Source: Pseudomonas sp. RSB 5.4 (GTDB lineage: Bacteria > Pseudomonadota > Gammaproteobacteria > Pseudomonadales > Pseudomonadaceae). From it: a stretch of DNA of 64,000 nucleotides. The translations under genes and the position numbers were made by a program. Below the pieces are notes generated by a model, which saw only the letters and a list, made by a program, of their open reading frames with translations, made no database searches and was not told the origin of the DNA. Where the stretch lies: the NCBI RefSeq assembly GCF_037126175.1, contig NZ_CP146986.1, forward strand, positions 1,516,501 to 1,580,500. Direction: 5' to 3'. This document shows, piece after piece, positions 25,867 through 37,188 of this stretch (position 1 is its first letter; the number at the start of each line of letters is the position of its first letter).

Positions 25867-27726
25867 TCAGGCCTGATCCATCGCCTCGACCACGCCTTTG
25901 TCCTCACCCAGGAAGCCGCCGCTCTGATGCGCCCACAGCCGCGCATACACACCGTTCTTCTCCAGCAATTCGGAATGGGTGCCCTGCTCGATGATGCGCC
26001 CGTCATCCATCACAATCAGCCGATCCATCGCCGCAATCGTCGACAGTCGATGAGCAATCGCAATCACGGTTTTGCCCTGCATCATTTCATCGAGGCTTTC
26101 CTGAATCGCCACTTCGACTTCCGAGTCCAGTGCACTGGTGGCTTCGTCGAGCAGCAGGATCGGCGCGTTCTTCAGCATCACTCGGGCAATCGCCACCCGT
26201 TGGCGCTGGCCGCCGGACAGCTTGATCCCGCGTTCACCCACCAAGGTGTCGTAGCCGGTGTGTCCTTGCCGATCACTCAACTGGCTGATGAACTCATCAG
26301 CTTGAGCGTTGGCAGCGGCGCGGCGGATCTGTGCGTCGGTGGCATCGGGGCGGCCGTAGGCGATGTTGTCGCGAATCGAGCGGTGCAGCAGCGAAGTGTC
26401 CTGGGTGACCATGCCAATCGCGCTGCGCAGGCTGTCCTGAGTCACGTGCGCAATGTTCTGGCCGTCGATACGAATCTCGCCGCTGTCGACGTCATAGAAG
26501 CGCAGCAGCAGGTTGATCAGGGTGGATTTGCCGGCACCGGAGCGGCCCACCAGACCGATTTTTTCACCGGGGCGGATGCTCAGACTCAGGCCGTCAAGCA
26601 CCTGACGTTCGCCACCGTAGTTGAACTTGACCTTGTCGAAGGTCACCGCGCCGCCAGAAGTGACCAACACGCCGGCATCTGGCGCATCCTGCACCTTGGT
26701 GCCTTGAGTCAGCGTCGCCATGCCGTCCTGAACGGTGCCGATGCTTTCGAACAGCGAAGTCATTTGCCACATGATCCAGTTCGACATGCCATTGATCCGC
26801 AACGCCATGGCGGTGATCGCCGCCACCGCACCGGCGCCGACATCGCCCTGATGCCACAGCCACAGGGCGTAACCACCGGCGGACATGATCAACCCCACCA
26901 CCAGGGCCTGGTTGACGATTTCGAACAGGCTGACCAGACGCATCTGGCGAAAACCGGTCTGCTTGAAATCCTCCATCGCCGCCCGCGCGAAGTGCGCTTC
27001 GCGATTGGAATGAGAGAACAGCTTGACCGTGGTGATGTTGGTGTACGCGTCGGCGATACGCCCGGTCATCATCGACCGCGCATTGGCCTGCTCCTGTCCG
27101 ACCTTGCCCAGACGCGGCACGAAGTACCACATGGCCAGGCCAAACAGCACGACCCAAGCGAGAAACGGCAGCATCAGTTTCAGCGCAAAGCCGCCGGCCA
27201 GGGCGATGATCGCGATGAAGTACACACCGATCCCGGGCAAGATCTCGATCATGGTGAACAGCACGTCGCGTACGGCGAGCGCCGTCTGCATCACCTTGGT
27301 CGTGACCCGACCGGAAAACTCATCGGAGAAAAACGAGAGGCTTTGCCGCAGCATCAGCCGGTGGAAATCCCAGCGCAGGCGCAGCGGCAAGTTAATTGCC
27401 AATATTTGGTGCTGGACCATGGTGCGCAACGCCACCAGCCCGACACTGAGCACCATGACGATGCCCATGCCCCACAGCACGCGGCTTTCTTGCACAGCCG
27501 CTTCGCCACCGGCTTGCCAGGTCGAGAGCAGGTCGACGACCTGACCGAGGAAGGAAAACAGCCACGCTTCATAGACCGACACGGCGGCGCTGAGCAGCGC
27601 CAGCGCCAGGATGTAGCCGCGTGCGCCCCGGGTGCAGGCCCACAGGAATTTAGCCAGGCCGTTGGGCGGAGGTGGCACCTCGTCAGGCGGGAAAGGGTCG
27701 AGTCTTCGTTCAAACACACGAAGCAT
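25867..27726 (-). CDS. ABC exporter, fused membrane and ATPase domains
   Basis: A 619-residue half-type exporter of the MsbA/multidrug family. Six membrane helices span about residues 35-350; the ATPase domain has Walker A GRSGAGKST near 400, a Q-loop in MVTQDTSLLHRSI, signature KLSGGQRQR near 505, Walker B ILLLDEATSALD near 525 and the switch histidine in IAHRLSTI. ATG 27726 follows GGAGAAC. It functions as a homo- or heterodimer in the inner membrane; the substrate is unknown. It is divergent from the helicase gene and borders a deletion scar on its 3' side. Confidence 0.92.
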   Translation of the reverse strand: MLRVFERRLDPFPPDEVPPPPNGLAKFLWACTRGARGYILALALLSAAVSVYEAWLFSFLGQVVDLLSTWQAGGEAAVQESRVLWGMGIVMVLSVGLVALRTMVQHQILAINLPLRLRWDFHRLMLRQSLSFFSDEFSGRVTTKVMQTALAVRDVLFTMIEILPGIGVYFIAIIALAGGFALKLMLPFLAWVVLFGLAMWYFVPRLGKVGQEQANARSMMTGRIADAYTNITTVKLFSHSNREAHFARAAMEDFKQTGFRQMRLVSLFEIVNQALVVGLIMSAGGYALWLWHQGDVGAGAVAAITAMALRINGMSNWIMWQMTSLFESIGTVQDGMATLTQGTKVQDAPDAGVLVTSGGAVTFDKVKFNYGGERQVLDGLSLSIRPGEKIGLVGRSGAGKSTLINLLLRFYDVDSGEIRIDGQNIAHVTQDSLRSAIGMVTQDTSLLHRSIRDNIAYGRPDATDAQIRRAAANAQADEFISQLSDRQGHTGYDTLVGERGIKLSGGQRQRVAIARVMLKNAPILLLDEATSALDSEVEVAIQESLDEMMQGKTVIAIAHRLSTIAAMDRLIVMDDGRIIEQGTHSELLEKNGVYARLWAHQSGGFLGEDKGVVEAMDQA

Positions 27727-27941
27727 GGTGTTCTCCAAAACAGTCAAGTCAGGGAGATTCTGCCATCGAATGGGGGCTGGGAGGTCTTTGTGAAAAAGTG
27801 TGTGTTCATCGCGACTGGACAAAGACGTGCCGGGTTGATGACGATGCGTCCACTGCCATCGACCGATGATCCCGCGAAGGGTGATGCCTGATATCCTTGG
27901 CTCAAAGGAATTCAGGCCCAGCGCTTTCAAGGACGCTTTAA

Positions 27942-30900
27942 ATGAACTCGCAAAATATCGTGCGCTATTGGCACGCCGTCGAACTGTTGCAACCCCAGGC
28001 GGTCCCCAAGCTGAAAAAGCGTGATGGCGACTACCAGCCCTTTTATCAGGACATTCCCACCTCGGCGCAAATCCTGCCGTGGATGCCGGCCAACCCACTG
28101 AGCCGGCAGCGCCTGCCGAGCAAACGCGTATGGAGCCACACGCTCTACGCACACCTCTACGACAACCTGACGGTCGCTCACCGATTAGCAGAGTTGTACG
28201 GGGCAGACCAAGGTTACAAAGAACCACAAAAACGTGTTTCCGCCCTGTACGCGCTGAAGTTCAACGATCAAGGCATGATGCTGGTCGACAGCCTGGTATT
28301 GTCCAGCGAGGCATGGTTCCTCGGTTGCGCGATCAATAACAGGGACTGGACACGCGGCTTCGAGGAAACCCAGGATTCCCTTCGTGAACAGTCCAGAAGC
28401 CTGCTAGGGGGTGTGGTTCAGGCTGCCGATCTGGCTTGGCTGACTGACTCCATCCGCAAAACCCTGGGACTCGAAGAGTTTTTCGGCGACGTGCCGCGCG
28501 GGCATCGCTTTCGCTCGGCGCCCATCAACCCGAACAAGTCAGAACAGGAAGACGACCCACTCAACAGCTTCCTGCTCAGCGATCTGGCCGACATGGCTGA
28601 AGCCCTTTCCCGTGGTGAAACGAGCGCGCCATTGGCCCGCTATCTGAGCCATCATGACTCGACTCAGCGCCTGCATCTGGACAAGCCCGGTGCCGATCTG
28701 GCGCTGATCGATCGTCTTGCGCCTTCGCGCTACGCCGCCGGTTGCTGGCCCGCCGAAAAACATCTGGGCTTGGTGCACTCGCAGCAACTGGCAGTCAACA
28801 GCCTGCTGCATAACCTCGGCAATACCCCCGGCATCATGGGGGTCAACGGACCACCTGGAACCGGCAAGACCACCCTGCTACGCGACCTTATCGCTGCAGT
28901 AGTGACACAACGGGCCGACGTGCTGGCCTCACTGGGCAGAGCCTCAGAGGCGTTTATCAAGGACGGTCGTGAAACCGCCAACGACGGCGGGCGCGATCGC
29001 TACGCCTATCAACTCGACCCGCGCCTGTTCGGTTTCGAGATGGTCGTCGCATCCTCCAACAATGGCGCCGTCGAGAACGTCACGCTTGAGCTACCTCAGC
29101 AAGACAAGGTCGACCCGTCGTGGTTGCCCGACGCAGAGTACTTCAGCGACCTGGGCAAGTTGACCAGTGGCAAGCCCGCATGGGCAATGATTTCTGCGGC
29201 ATTGGGTAGCAAAGCCAAACGCACGCAATTCGTCGACCGTTTTTTCTACGGCAAACTTCCGCCTGAAGCGGACAAGGCCAAAGACGAAGCCGAAACGCCT
29301 GACCCCGAAACAGTCGATATCTGGGGCCTGGATGAAGACATTTACGATAACGAGCCCCCGGCTGATAGCCCCGAAGCGGATGACACTGAAGCCAAAACGC
29401 CCCCCAAAGGCATGCGCGAATGGCTGTCCGAACAAGCAGCGTTGATGAAGGCGCTTACGTCCAGTGAAAAAGCCGGTCTCTGGCGCGAGGCAGTCAAACA
29501 CTATCTGGACGCCAAAGATGCAGAACAGGCTTTGCGTGGTCAGGTAGAAGATATTCTGGAACGGGTTCAGGCCGTGATCAGCGCCAAGGCCCGGCTCAAG
29601 CAGATGCAGGAGCATTTTCAGATCCGTCGCACCCAGCGCAGCGATCTCGACAAGGAACAAACGACGCTGGAAACCCTGCAGCTCGCACCCGCGCGCGAGC
29701 AACTGCAGGGCGAACTCCGGGCGCTTGAATCGAACCTGATAAAAAAACCTGGTTTTCTCGCCAACCTCTTCAGCCTGTGGGGGGCTTATCGTATTTGGGC
29801 TGCCCGCCAGCGTTTGCTTGAAGGTACACACGCCTTGGCCAAGGACGCGTTCGACAGTGTGCAACGCCAGTTGCAACGCATCATTGGCCGACTCAACGAG
29901 TTGGATCGACAACTGGCCGCTGATGAACTGGAGATCCACGAAGCTGTGCGACATGCCGGTGTACAGCTCGACAACGCACGCAGCGTTGCTCAGGCCGGGC
30001 AGGCAGAACATCTGTTGCTCTGGCTGGAACAGGGTCAAATCGGCAGAGGCAGCGAAATCGAATTGGCCGAGCCGTGGATCGTCGAAGGTTGGCGTCAGGC
30101 CCGGGCGAAGGTGTTCATCGAAGCACTCAAATTGCATCGCACGTTCTTTCAGATTGAAGCCTCGCGCATGGGCTACAACCTGACGTTCGTCACCAGCATG
30201 CTGACCGGTAGTCGTTATTTCGGAGTTTCCCAATCCGCGGTGCGCTCTGCATGGGCTTCGCTGTTCATGGTCGTACCGGTGCTCAGCAGTACTTTCGCCT
30301 CATTTGCCCGTTCCTTCGGCAGCCTTGGGTGTAGCGAGATCGGGTGGTTGTTGGTGGATGAAGCGGGTCAGGCTACACCACAGGCAGCTGTGGGAGCACT
30401 ATGGCGCTCGCGCCGAGCGGTATTGGTTGGTGACCCACTGCAACTGGAACCGATCGTCACGGTTTCCGATGCGGTGCTTGAACACATGCGCACCCGTTAT
30501 CAGGTTGACGCTCACTGGCTGCCGAACCGCCAGTCCGCTCAGACACTCGCCGATGAGGCCACTCCCTGGGGGCGCATGGCCGGGCCGAGGGGAAAAAAAT
30601 GCTGGGTCGGCCTGCCTTTGGTAGTTCATCGTCGCTGCGATAGACCGATGTTCGACCTGGCCAACCGCATCGCCTACGACGGCGCGATGGTCTACGGAAC
30701 GATTGCGCCCTCACCCGCCAAGGAAACGCCAGCCTCTCTACTCACTGGATGGGTGCATGCCAGTGGAAGGTCCTCTGGCAACTGGGTCGATAGTGAAGGT
30801 CAGGCACTGGACCGTTTGCTGGCGCAGCTCAAGGCGGATGGCGTACCGCTGGACAGCATCGCCGTCATTACGCCGTTTCAGGACGTGCGCAACCATCTCA

Positions 30901-31181
30901 AGGATCGCCTGCACGCCAAGATGGTTCGCGGCACGATTCACACGATGCAGGGCAAAGAGGCGGCGGTGATCATTCTTGTACTGGGCGGAAGCAGTGAAAA
31001 CGATGGGGCTCGTGAATGGGCAGTCTCTAAACCCAATCTGCTCAATGTCGCCGCCACTCGGGCCAAACGCCGGCTGTATGTGATCGGTGATCGCAATGAC
31101 TGGAGGCAACGCAAACTCTTTTGTGATGTCATGGAGTTTTTACCCAACCATTGCGAGATGACCACCTGCAGCACGGTTTGA
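27942..31181 (+). CDS. Large SF1 (Upf1/DNA2-like) helicase-family ATPase
   Basis: A 1079-residue cytoplasmic ATPase. The N-terminal 290 residues match no domain I recognise. Walker A GPPGTGKTT is at about residues 303-311. A long insertion with acidic and coiled-coil segments (about 425-720) separates it from motif II, VDEAGQATPQAA near 806, and the GDPLQLEPI motif near 830. Later motifs are VHRRCDRPMF near 896, VITPFQDVRNHL near 977, the GTIHTMQGKEA motif near 995 and NVAATRAKRRLYVIGD near 1033. This is the superfamily 1B Upf1-like arrangement (DEAG rather than DEAD box). Such stand-alone helicases in bacteria act on DNA or RNA and some belong to defence systems; no partner gene is adjacent. 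Its own promoter is expected in the 215-base divergent gap. Confidence 0.85.
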   Translation: MNSQNIVRYWHAVELLQPQAVPKLKKRDGDYQPFYQDIPTSAQILPWMPANPLSRQRLPSKRVWSHTLYAHLYDNLTVAHRLAELYGADQGYKEPQKRVSALYALKFNDQGMMLVDSLVLSSEAWFLGCAINNRDWTRGFEETQDSLREQSRSLLGGVVQAADLAWLTDSIRKTLGLEEFFGDVPRGHRFRSAPINPNKSEQEDDPLNSFLLSDLADMAEALSRGETSAPLARYLSHHDSTQRLHLDKPGADLALIDRLAPSRYAAGCWPAEKHLGLVHSQQLAVNSLLHNLGNTPGIMGVNGPPGTGKTTLLRDLIAAVVTQRADVLASLGRASEAFIKDGRETANDGGRDRYAYQLDPRLFGFEMVVASSNNGAVENVTLELPQQDKVDPSWLPDAEYFSDLGKLTSGKPAWAMISAALGSKAKRTQFVDRFFYGKLPPEADKAKDEAETPDPETVDIWGLDEDIYDNEPPADSPEADDTEAKTPPKGMREWLSEQAALMKALTSSEKAGLWREAVKHYLDAKDAEQALRGQVEDILERVQAVISAKARLKQMQEHFQIRRTQRSDLDKEQTTLETLQLAPAREQLQGELRALESNLIKKPGFLANLFSLWGAYRIWAARQRLLEGTHALAKDAFDSVQRQLQRIIGRLNELDRQLAADELEIHEAVRHAGVQLDNARSVAQAGQAEHLLLWLEQGQIGRGSEIELAEPWIVEGWRQARAKVFIEALKLHRTFFQIEASRMGYNLTFVTSMLTGSRYFGVSQSAVRSAWASLFMVVPVLSSTFASFARSFGSLGCSEIGWLLVDEAGQATPQAAVGALWRSRRAVLVGDPLQLEPIVTVSDAVLEHMRTRYQVDAHWLPNRQSAQTLADEATPWGRMAGPRGKKCWVGLPLVVHRRCDRPMFDLANRIAYDGAMVYGTIAPSPAKETPASLLTGWVHASGRSSGNWVDSEGQALDRLLAQLKADGVPLDSIAVITPFQDVRNHLKDRLHAKMVRGTIHTMQGKEAAVIILVLGGSSENDGAREWAVSKPNLLNVAATRAKRRLYVIGDRNDWRQRKLFCDVMEFLPNHCEMTTCSTV

Positions 31182-31195
31182 CGAAAAACGTTTTT

Positions 31196-31234
31196 GCCCC
31201 TTTGACCTTTCTTCGCACTAGCGGTCAGAGGGGC
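31196..31234. terminator. Stem-loop between convergent helicase and ggt genes
   Basis: GCCCCTTTGACC pairs with GGTCAGAGGGGC (12 bases with one wobble) around a 15-base loop; the palindrome AAAAACGTTTTT precedes it. It lies between two convergent stop codons and probably shields both. Confidence 0.5.
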
Positions 31235-31266
31235 AATGCTCGTCAATACCCGGCCACCAACCTGCT

Positions 31267-32877
31267 TTACCAAACCGCGATATGCGAATCCGCCCTCGGC
31301 TCAGTCCCCCCACACAACACACCCGTCACCGGATCACGCAGAATGATCTGCCCTCGTCCGTAATCCGTCAGATCACTGGCGATCTGCACCTCATGCCCGC
31401 GACGCGCCAACGCATTGGCCAGATCCCTTGAAGCGCCCTGTTCGATGCCGACCTTCATCCCGCCAAGCCACTGCCAGCGCGGCGCGTCCAGTGCCGATTG
31501 CGGGTTCAGGCCGAAATCCACCAGGTTCATGACCATCTGCACATGGCCCTGCGGCTGCATGTAGCCGCCCATCACACCGAACGGGCCCAACGCTTGACCG
31601 TCCTTGGTGAGGAAACCAGGAATAATCGTATGAAAGGTCTTTTTGCCCGGCGCCAACGCGTTGGCATGCTCGGGATCCAGGCTGAATTCCTGCCCACGGT
31701 TCTGCAGGGCGATGCCGCTATCCGGCAGCACTACGCCTGAGCCGAAGCCGTGATAATTGCTCTGGATGAACGACACCATATTGCCCTGCCCGTCCGCCGT
31801 GGCCAGGTACACCGTGCCGCTGGCGTGGGGATCGCCCGGCTTCGGCGGCTGCGCCTGTTCGCCGATCTGAGCGCGGCGGCGGGCGCTGTACTCGTCGCTC
31901 AACAGATCGGCGACGGCCACGCGCATGTGCAGCGGATCCGTGATGTAGTGCAGACCATCGCTGTAGGCCAGTTTCATTGCCTCCAGTTGCCGGTGCCAGG
32001 TCTGCTGGCTGTCACGGTGATCGAAGTCGAAACCCTCGAGAATCTTCAGCGCCATCAAGGCGACCAGACCCTGCCCGCTCGGCGGGATTTCCCAGACATC
32101 CACGCCACGGTAATTGACGTGAATCGGCTCCACCCATTGCGCGCGGTAATGCTCCAGATCCGTAGCGCGAAGATAGCCACCCGTTGCCCGTGAATGCGCA
32201 TCCAGGCGTTGCGCCAACGCGCCGCGATACAAACTCTCGCAACGGGTAGCCGCCAATTCTTCAAGGGTTCGCGCCTGAGCCGGGTTACGGAATAGCTCCC
32301 CGGCCTTGGGCGCGCGACCGTCAATCAGGAACGTATCGAACCAGGCCTGTAGCACTTGATCGCGATGGGGAGTGAACTCATCCAGCGCGATCTGCCACTG
32401 ATGGGCAACTACCGGCGACAGCGGAAAACCGTCTCTGGCCAGATTGATCGCCGGTTGCAGCAGATCGGCGAACGGTAATAAGCCAAAGCGTTGCGACAGC
32501 TCGGCCCAGGCCGATGGGCAACCGGGAACCGTCACCGGCGTCCAGCCATAGAGCGGCATTTGCTCATGGCCTGCTGCTGTTACCGCTTCGATACTTAACG
32601 ACGCCGGGGCATGGCCGTTGGCATTGAGGCCATGCAACTGATCCTTGAACCAGACCAGCGCAAACGCATCACCGCCCAGGCCACAGCCCGTAGGCTCGAC
32701 CACGGTCAGGGCCGCCGCCGTGGCGATGGCGGCGTCGATCGCATTGCCGCCCTTTTGCAGCATTTCGATGCCGGCCTGTGCGGCCAAAGGTTGGGACGCC
32801 GCGACCATGCCACGACGGGCAAACACGCTTTGGCGTTGCGACGGATAGGGATATTCGTGAGCAGAAAATTTCAACAT
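31267..32877 (-). CDS. ggt: Gamma-glutamyltransferase-family protein, cytoplasmic type
   Basis: A 536-residue member of the gamma-glutamyltransferase Ntn-hydrolase family. The autoproteolysis and nucleophile threonine lies in ASGTVYLATADGQGN, roughly residues 360-375. Other family blocks are GGNAIDAAIATAAALTVVEP (about 43-62), GCGLGGDAF and GGYMQPQGHVQM. There is no signal peptide, so the enzyme should act in the cytoplasm on imported gamma-glutamyl compounds. It is the last gene of a six-gene run with an ABC transporter, 25 bases after the PotF-like gene. Confidence 0.92.
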   Translation of the reverse strand: MLKFSAHEYPYPSQRQSVFARRGMVAASQPLAAQAGIEMLQKGGNAIDAAIATAAALTVVEPTGCGLGGDAFALVWFKDQLHGLNANGHAPASLSIEAVTAAGHEQMPLYGWTPVTVPGCPSAWAELSQRFGLLPFADLLQPAINLARDGFPLSPVVAHQWQIALDEFTPHRDQVLQAWFDTFLIDGRAPKAGELFRNPAQARTLEELAATRCESLYRGALAQRLDAHSRATGGYLRATDLEHYRAQWVEPIHVNYRGVDVWEIPPSGQGLVALMALKILEGFDFDHRDSQQTWHRQLEAMKLAYSDGLHYITDPLHMRVAVADLLSDEYSARRRAQIGEQAQPPKPGDPHASGTVYLATADGQGNMVSFIQSNYHGFGSGVVLPDSGIALQNRGQEFSLDPEHANALAPGKKTFHTIIPGFLTKDGQALGPFGVMGGYMQPQGHVQMVMNLVDFGLNPQSALDAPRWQWLGGMKVGIEQGASRDLANALARRGHEVQIASDLTDYGRGQIILRDPVTGVLCGGTEPRADSHIAVW

Positions 32878-32902
32878 GGCAGAGGCTCTTCAAATCAGCA
32901 AT

Positions 32903-34015
<1,113 letters not shown>

Positions 34016-34795
34016 TCACAGCACGCGGCTGAGAAAGGCTTGGGTACGGGGATGGGTGGGACGACTGAAAATCTGTTCCGGCGGGCCTTGTTCGATCAGT
34101 TCACCCTGATCGAGCACCACCACCCGGTCGGCCACCTCGCGGGCAAAACCCATTTCATGGGTGACCACGACCATGGTCATGCCCTCTTCGGCCAACTCCT
34201 TCATCACTTGCAGAACCTCGCCGACAGTTTCCGGGTCGAGGGCGCTGGTGGGCTCGTCGAACAGCATCGCCTGTGGCTTCATCGCCAGCGCTCGGGCAAT
34301 GGCGACGCGTTGCTGCTGACCGCCGGAAAGCATCGACGGGTAATGACTGGCCTTGTCCGCCAGACCGACCCGTTTGAGCAGTGCCTGCGCCTGCTCCAGC
34401 GCAGCCTGGCGCGGCACACCCAACACCTGAATCGGTGCTTCGATAATGTTTTCCAAGGCGGTCATGTGCGGGAACAGGTTGAAGCGCTGGAACACCATGC
34501 CGATGTCCCGGCGCTGGCGAGCGATGTTGCGTTCCGAGTCGCGCACCAGACTGCCGTCAGCCCGCGTGCGATAGCCCATGGGCCGGCCGCTGACCCGAAT
34601 CTCCCCGGACTGAATGTCTTCGAGCAGGTTGATGCAGCGGATAAACGTGGTCTTGCCCGAACCTGAGGCGCCAATCAGCACCACCACTTCGCCACGGCGC
34701 ACTTGCAGCGAGATGCCCTTGAGAATCTGCAGATCGCCGAAGGACTTGTGAATGTTCAGCGCCTCGATGATCAGCTCGTCACTTTGATGCGCCAT
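34016..34795 (-). CDS. Polar amino acid ABC transporter ATPase
   Basis: A 259-residue ATP-binding subunit of the HisP/GlnQ family. Walker [10 protein letters not shown] near residue 43, signature MLSGGQQQR near 153, Walker [13 protein letters not shown] near 175 and the H-loop in VVTHEMGF are present. ATG 34795 follows GAGGGGAC; it starts two bases after the permease stop. It energises the neighbouring permease. Confidence 0.94.
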   Translation of the reverse strand: MAHQSDELIIEALNIHKSFGDLQILKGISLQVRRGEVVVLIGASGSGKTTFIRCINLLEDIQSGEIRVSGRPMGYRTRADGSLVRDSERNIARQRRDIGMVFQRFNLFPHMTALENIIEAPIQVLGVPRQAALEQAQALLKRVGLADKASHYPSMLSGGQQQRVAIARALAMKPQAMLFDEPTSALDPETVGEVLQVMKELAEEGMTMVVVTHEMGFAREVADRVVVLDQGELIEQGPPEQIFSRPTHPRTQAFLSRVL

Positions 34796-34797
34796 GA

Positions 34798-35574
34798 TTA
34801 GCGTCCCCTCAGCAGTTTCAGCGTGTTGCGCCCGAACATCCGGCTGGAGGCCGGCGGCGGCGAAGATGGTCTGTCGGACTGGCCGAAACGGCTCTCCAGC
34901 CAGCGCTGAAAGAAGCCCCACAGCGTGGTGAGCAACAGGAAATAAATCGCCACCACCAGGTACAACTCGAACACCCGAAAAGTCGCCGAGGTGACCATCT
35001 GCGTGCTGAGCAACAGCTCCTGCACGCCGATCACGCTGACCAGCGTGGTGTTTTTCAGCATCACGTTGAATTCATTGCCCAGCGGCGGCACGATCACCCG
35101 GAACGCCTGCGGCAGGACGATACGGCGCATCAATTTGGCGAAGGTCATGCCCAGCGAGCGCCCGGCCTCGTATTGGCCCTTGTCCACGGCGCCGATGCCG
35201 GCGCGGATGATCTCGGCCATGTATGCGCCTTCGTTGAGGCCCAGAGCAATGATCGCCGCCTGAATGTTGCCGGGGATCACCAGCCCGAACAGCTCAATGT
35301 CTTCGAAGCGAAAAATCCCGCCCGCCGCCAGCGCCGTGTAGAGAAAGACGATTTGCACCAGCAACGGCGTGCCGCGCATCAGCCACACATAAAAGCGCAC
35401 CGGCAGATGCAGCAGAGGGTTCTTCGACAAGCGCAACAATGCGGCGGCCAGCCCCAACACACAGCCGAGCAACATCGCCAACACACTGATCAGGCAGGTC
35501 AGCCAGAGCCCGGTGAGGTACACGCCGCTGGGCTGCAACAGGTACTGCCAGAACACATCCCAATTGAAGTTCAT
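34798..35574 (-). CDS. Polar amino acid ABC transporter permease
   Basis: A 258-residue inner-membrane permease of the HisM/GlnP family with about five helices. The EAA loop is visible as [24 protein letters not shown] near residues 146-169, and [10 protein letters not shown] near 68-77 is also diagnostic. It is the only permease gene in the operon, so it probably forms a homodimer. Confidence 0.93.
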   Translation of the reverse strand: MNFNWDVFWQYLLQPSGVYLTGLWLTCLISVLAMLLGCVLGLAAALLRLSKNPLLHLPVRFYVWLMRGTPLLVQIVFLYTALAAGGIFRFEDIELFGLVIPGNIQAAIIALGLNEGAYMAEIIRAGIGAVDKGQYEAGRSLGMTFAKLMRRIVLPQAFRVIVPPLGNEFNVMLKNTTLVSVIGVQELLLSTQMVTSATFRVFELYLVVAIYFLLLTTLWGFFQRWLESRFGQSDRPSSPPPASSRMFGRNTLKLLRGR

Positions 35575-35585
35575 CAACGCTTACC

Positions 35586-36392
35586 TCAATCGAGTGTGTC
35601 GCTGGAGACGTGCCACTTGTTCAGAAGCTGGTTGTAGCTGCCATCGCCGCGCATGTCGCTGATGATTTGCTGCACCGCAGCGCTCAGTTGCGGATCGTCC
35701 TTGCGAATGCCCAGACCGGTGAGGATCCGGCTGAAGGCCGGTACGCCTTCCTCGAACAGGTCCGGAGCCATCGCAGCGTAATAGCCGGCGGTTTCCACCG
35801 TGGTGCCGTAAGCGTCGACCTGACTGATGCGCAGCGCCTGAAAGGCATCGGTGTCGGTGTTGTAGACCACCAGTTTCATCGGCGGCTTGCCGGCCTTGGT
35901 CAGGCTTTCATTTTCGGTGTCGAGCAAGGTCTTGATGGTCGAGCCGTTGAGCACCGCGATCTTGTGCCCGCTCAGATCCGCGAGGGTTTTCAGCGCCTTC
36001 GGATTGCCCTTGGGCACCACCACCGCCTGACTGGAATACATGTAGTTGACGATGTCGATCACCTCACGGCGCTCGGGCTTGTCGAACAACTGATCGACGA
36101 TCATGTCGCACTGTTTGGCGAGCAACGCCGGGAGCAATCCGGAAAACGGAATCACCCGCCAATCAACTTTCTTGTCGCCCAGACGCTTGGCGATTTCCAG
36201 TCCCAGGTCGACGGTCAGGCCTTTGGGCTTTTGCGCTTCATCGAAGGACACCAGTGGCGGCGAATCCATGCCCGAGCAATAGGTGAGTTTGTCGACCTTG
36301 ACCAGACGCTCCGGCACCGTCGGTGCGGCAAGCGCCCACTGCGAACAGAGCCCGAGGGAAATTGCAGCCAGTAACAGGCGAGACGTATGCAT
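35586..36392 (-). CDS. Amino acid ABC transporter periplasmic binding protein (family 3)
   Basis: A 268-residue solute-binding protein. The signal peptide ends near residue 22 (WALA). The core follows the family 3 pattern: LTVDLGLEIAKRLG near 61-74, LPALLAKQCDMIVDQLFDKPERRE near 88-111 and the hinge VYNTDTDAFQAL. ATG 36392 has GGAG upstream. It starts the transport part of the operon, 79 bases after the GntR regulator stop, and feeds the adjacent permease and ATPase. Confidence 0.92.
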   Translation of the reverse strand: MHTSRLLLAAISLGLCSQWALAAPTVPERLVKVDKLTYCSGMDSPPLVSFDEAQKPKGLTVDLGLEIAKRLGDKKVDWRVIPFSGLLPALLAKQCDMIVDQLFDKPERREVIDIVNYMYSSQAVVVPKGNPKALKTLADLSGHKIAVLNGSTIKTLLDTENESLTKAGKPPMKLVVYNTDTDAFQALRISQVDAYGTTVETAGYYAAMAPDLFEEGVPAFSRILTGLGIRKDDPQLSAAVQQIISDMRGDGSYNQLLNKWHVSSDTLD

Positions 36393-36471
36393 GACCAGAC
36401 ACTCCAGTTCGGTTAGTAACGGGGCAGTACTCAAAGTCAAAACATCGGCGGATTCGGGTTCCGCTCTGTGG

Positions 36472-37140
36472 TTATTTTTCCGATTGCAGAAACTTGATCA
36501 GCTCGGGCACCGTGCCTTCGATGTGTTCACGCACCACGGCCTCGGCCTTGTGGGCGTCGCCGGCGCGAATCGCATCAAGGATCATCTGATGTTCCTGGCG
36601 CGCACTCAGGGGCTTTTCGATGTGCTGTAACCACAGGCGCATGGGCGCTTCGATCAGCGCGTAGAGGGCGCTGATCTGCTTCAGCAGCCGTGGGCGATCG
36701 CTGAGGCTGCACAGGTACTCATGGAACTTGCGATGGCGACTGACCCACGCCGCACTCTCCTCGCGGTAGTCATCCATTTCATCGAGAAGCCGCTCCAGCG
36801 CCGTCAACTGACGCTCGCTGATCTTTGGTACGGCGATGCGAATCGCCAGTCCTTCCAAGGCGCTGCGCATCTCAAAGACTTCATGCATTTGCTCGACATC
36901 CAGACCGCTGACCACCGCGCCGCGGTTGGGCCGCAGTGTCACCAGGCCCTGCGCATCGAGGCGGCGAAAGGCTTCGCGCACCGGCATACGGCTCATGCCG
37001 ATTTCACTGGCGATGTCCTCGGCGATCAACCGGTCACCCTTGCGATAACGACCGCCGCAGATGCCTTCCAACAGAAAGTTGTAGGCCTCCTCCTCGGCGG
37101 TCATCGGTTGACGCTGGTCATAGGCGGGAGCGAATTGCAT
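36472..37140 (-). CDS. GntR-family (FadR/FCD) transcriptional regulator
   Basis: A 222-residue regulator with an N-terminal winged helix (KGDRLIAEDIASEIGMSRMPVREAFRRL near residues 34-61) and a C-terminal FCD ligand domain containing the metal-binding pattern R-x-x-D/H: FEMRSALEG near 88, RKFHEYL near 137 and EHQMIL near 183. ATG 37140 has AGGTGC upstream. It heads the ABC/ggt operon and is preceded by a strong palindrome, so it probably represses the operon until a gamma-glutamyl or amino-acid ligand binds. Confidence 0.92.
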   Translation of the reverse strand: MQFAPAYDQRQPMTAEEEAYNFLLEGICGGRYRKGDRLIAEDIASEIGMSRMPVREAFRRLDAQGLVTLRPNRGAVVSGLDVEQMHEVFEMRSALEGLAIRIAVPKISERQLTALERLLDEMDDYREESAAWVSRHRKFHEYLCSLSDRPRLLKQISALYALIEAPMRLWLQHIEKPLSARQEHQMILDAIRAGDAHKAEAVVREHIEGTVPELIKFLQSEK

Positions 37141-37156
37141 GGCAGCACCTTTTGTC

Positions 37157-37188
37157 TTTTTGTATCCAATTATCCACGGATACAAAAA
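37157..37188. promoter_or_regulatory. Palindromic operator for the GntR regulator
   Basis: TTTTTGTATCC and GGATACAAAAA are exact reverse complements separated by 10 bases, 17 bases before the GntR start. GTATCC/GGATAC-type arms are in keeping with FadR-subfamily operators. Confidence 0.65.

Noticed and set aside
25489..27891. An 800-codon plus-strand frame opposite the ABC exporter
   Set aside because: Only its first part (about 25610-25860) is protein-like, matching a permease fragment; the rest is antisense to the exporter.
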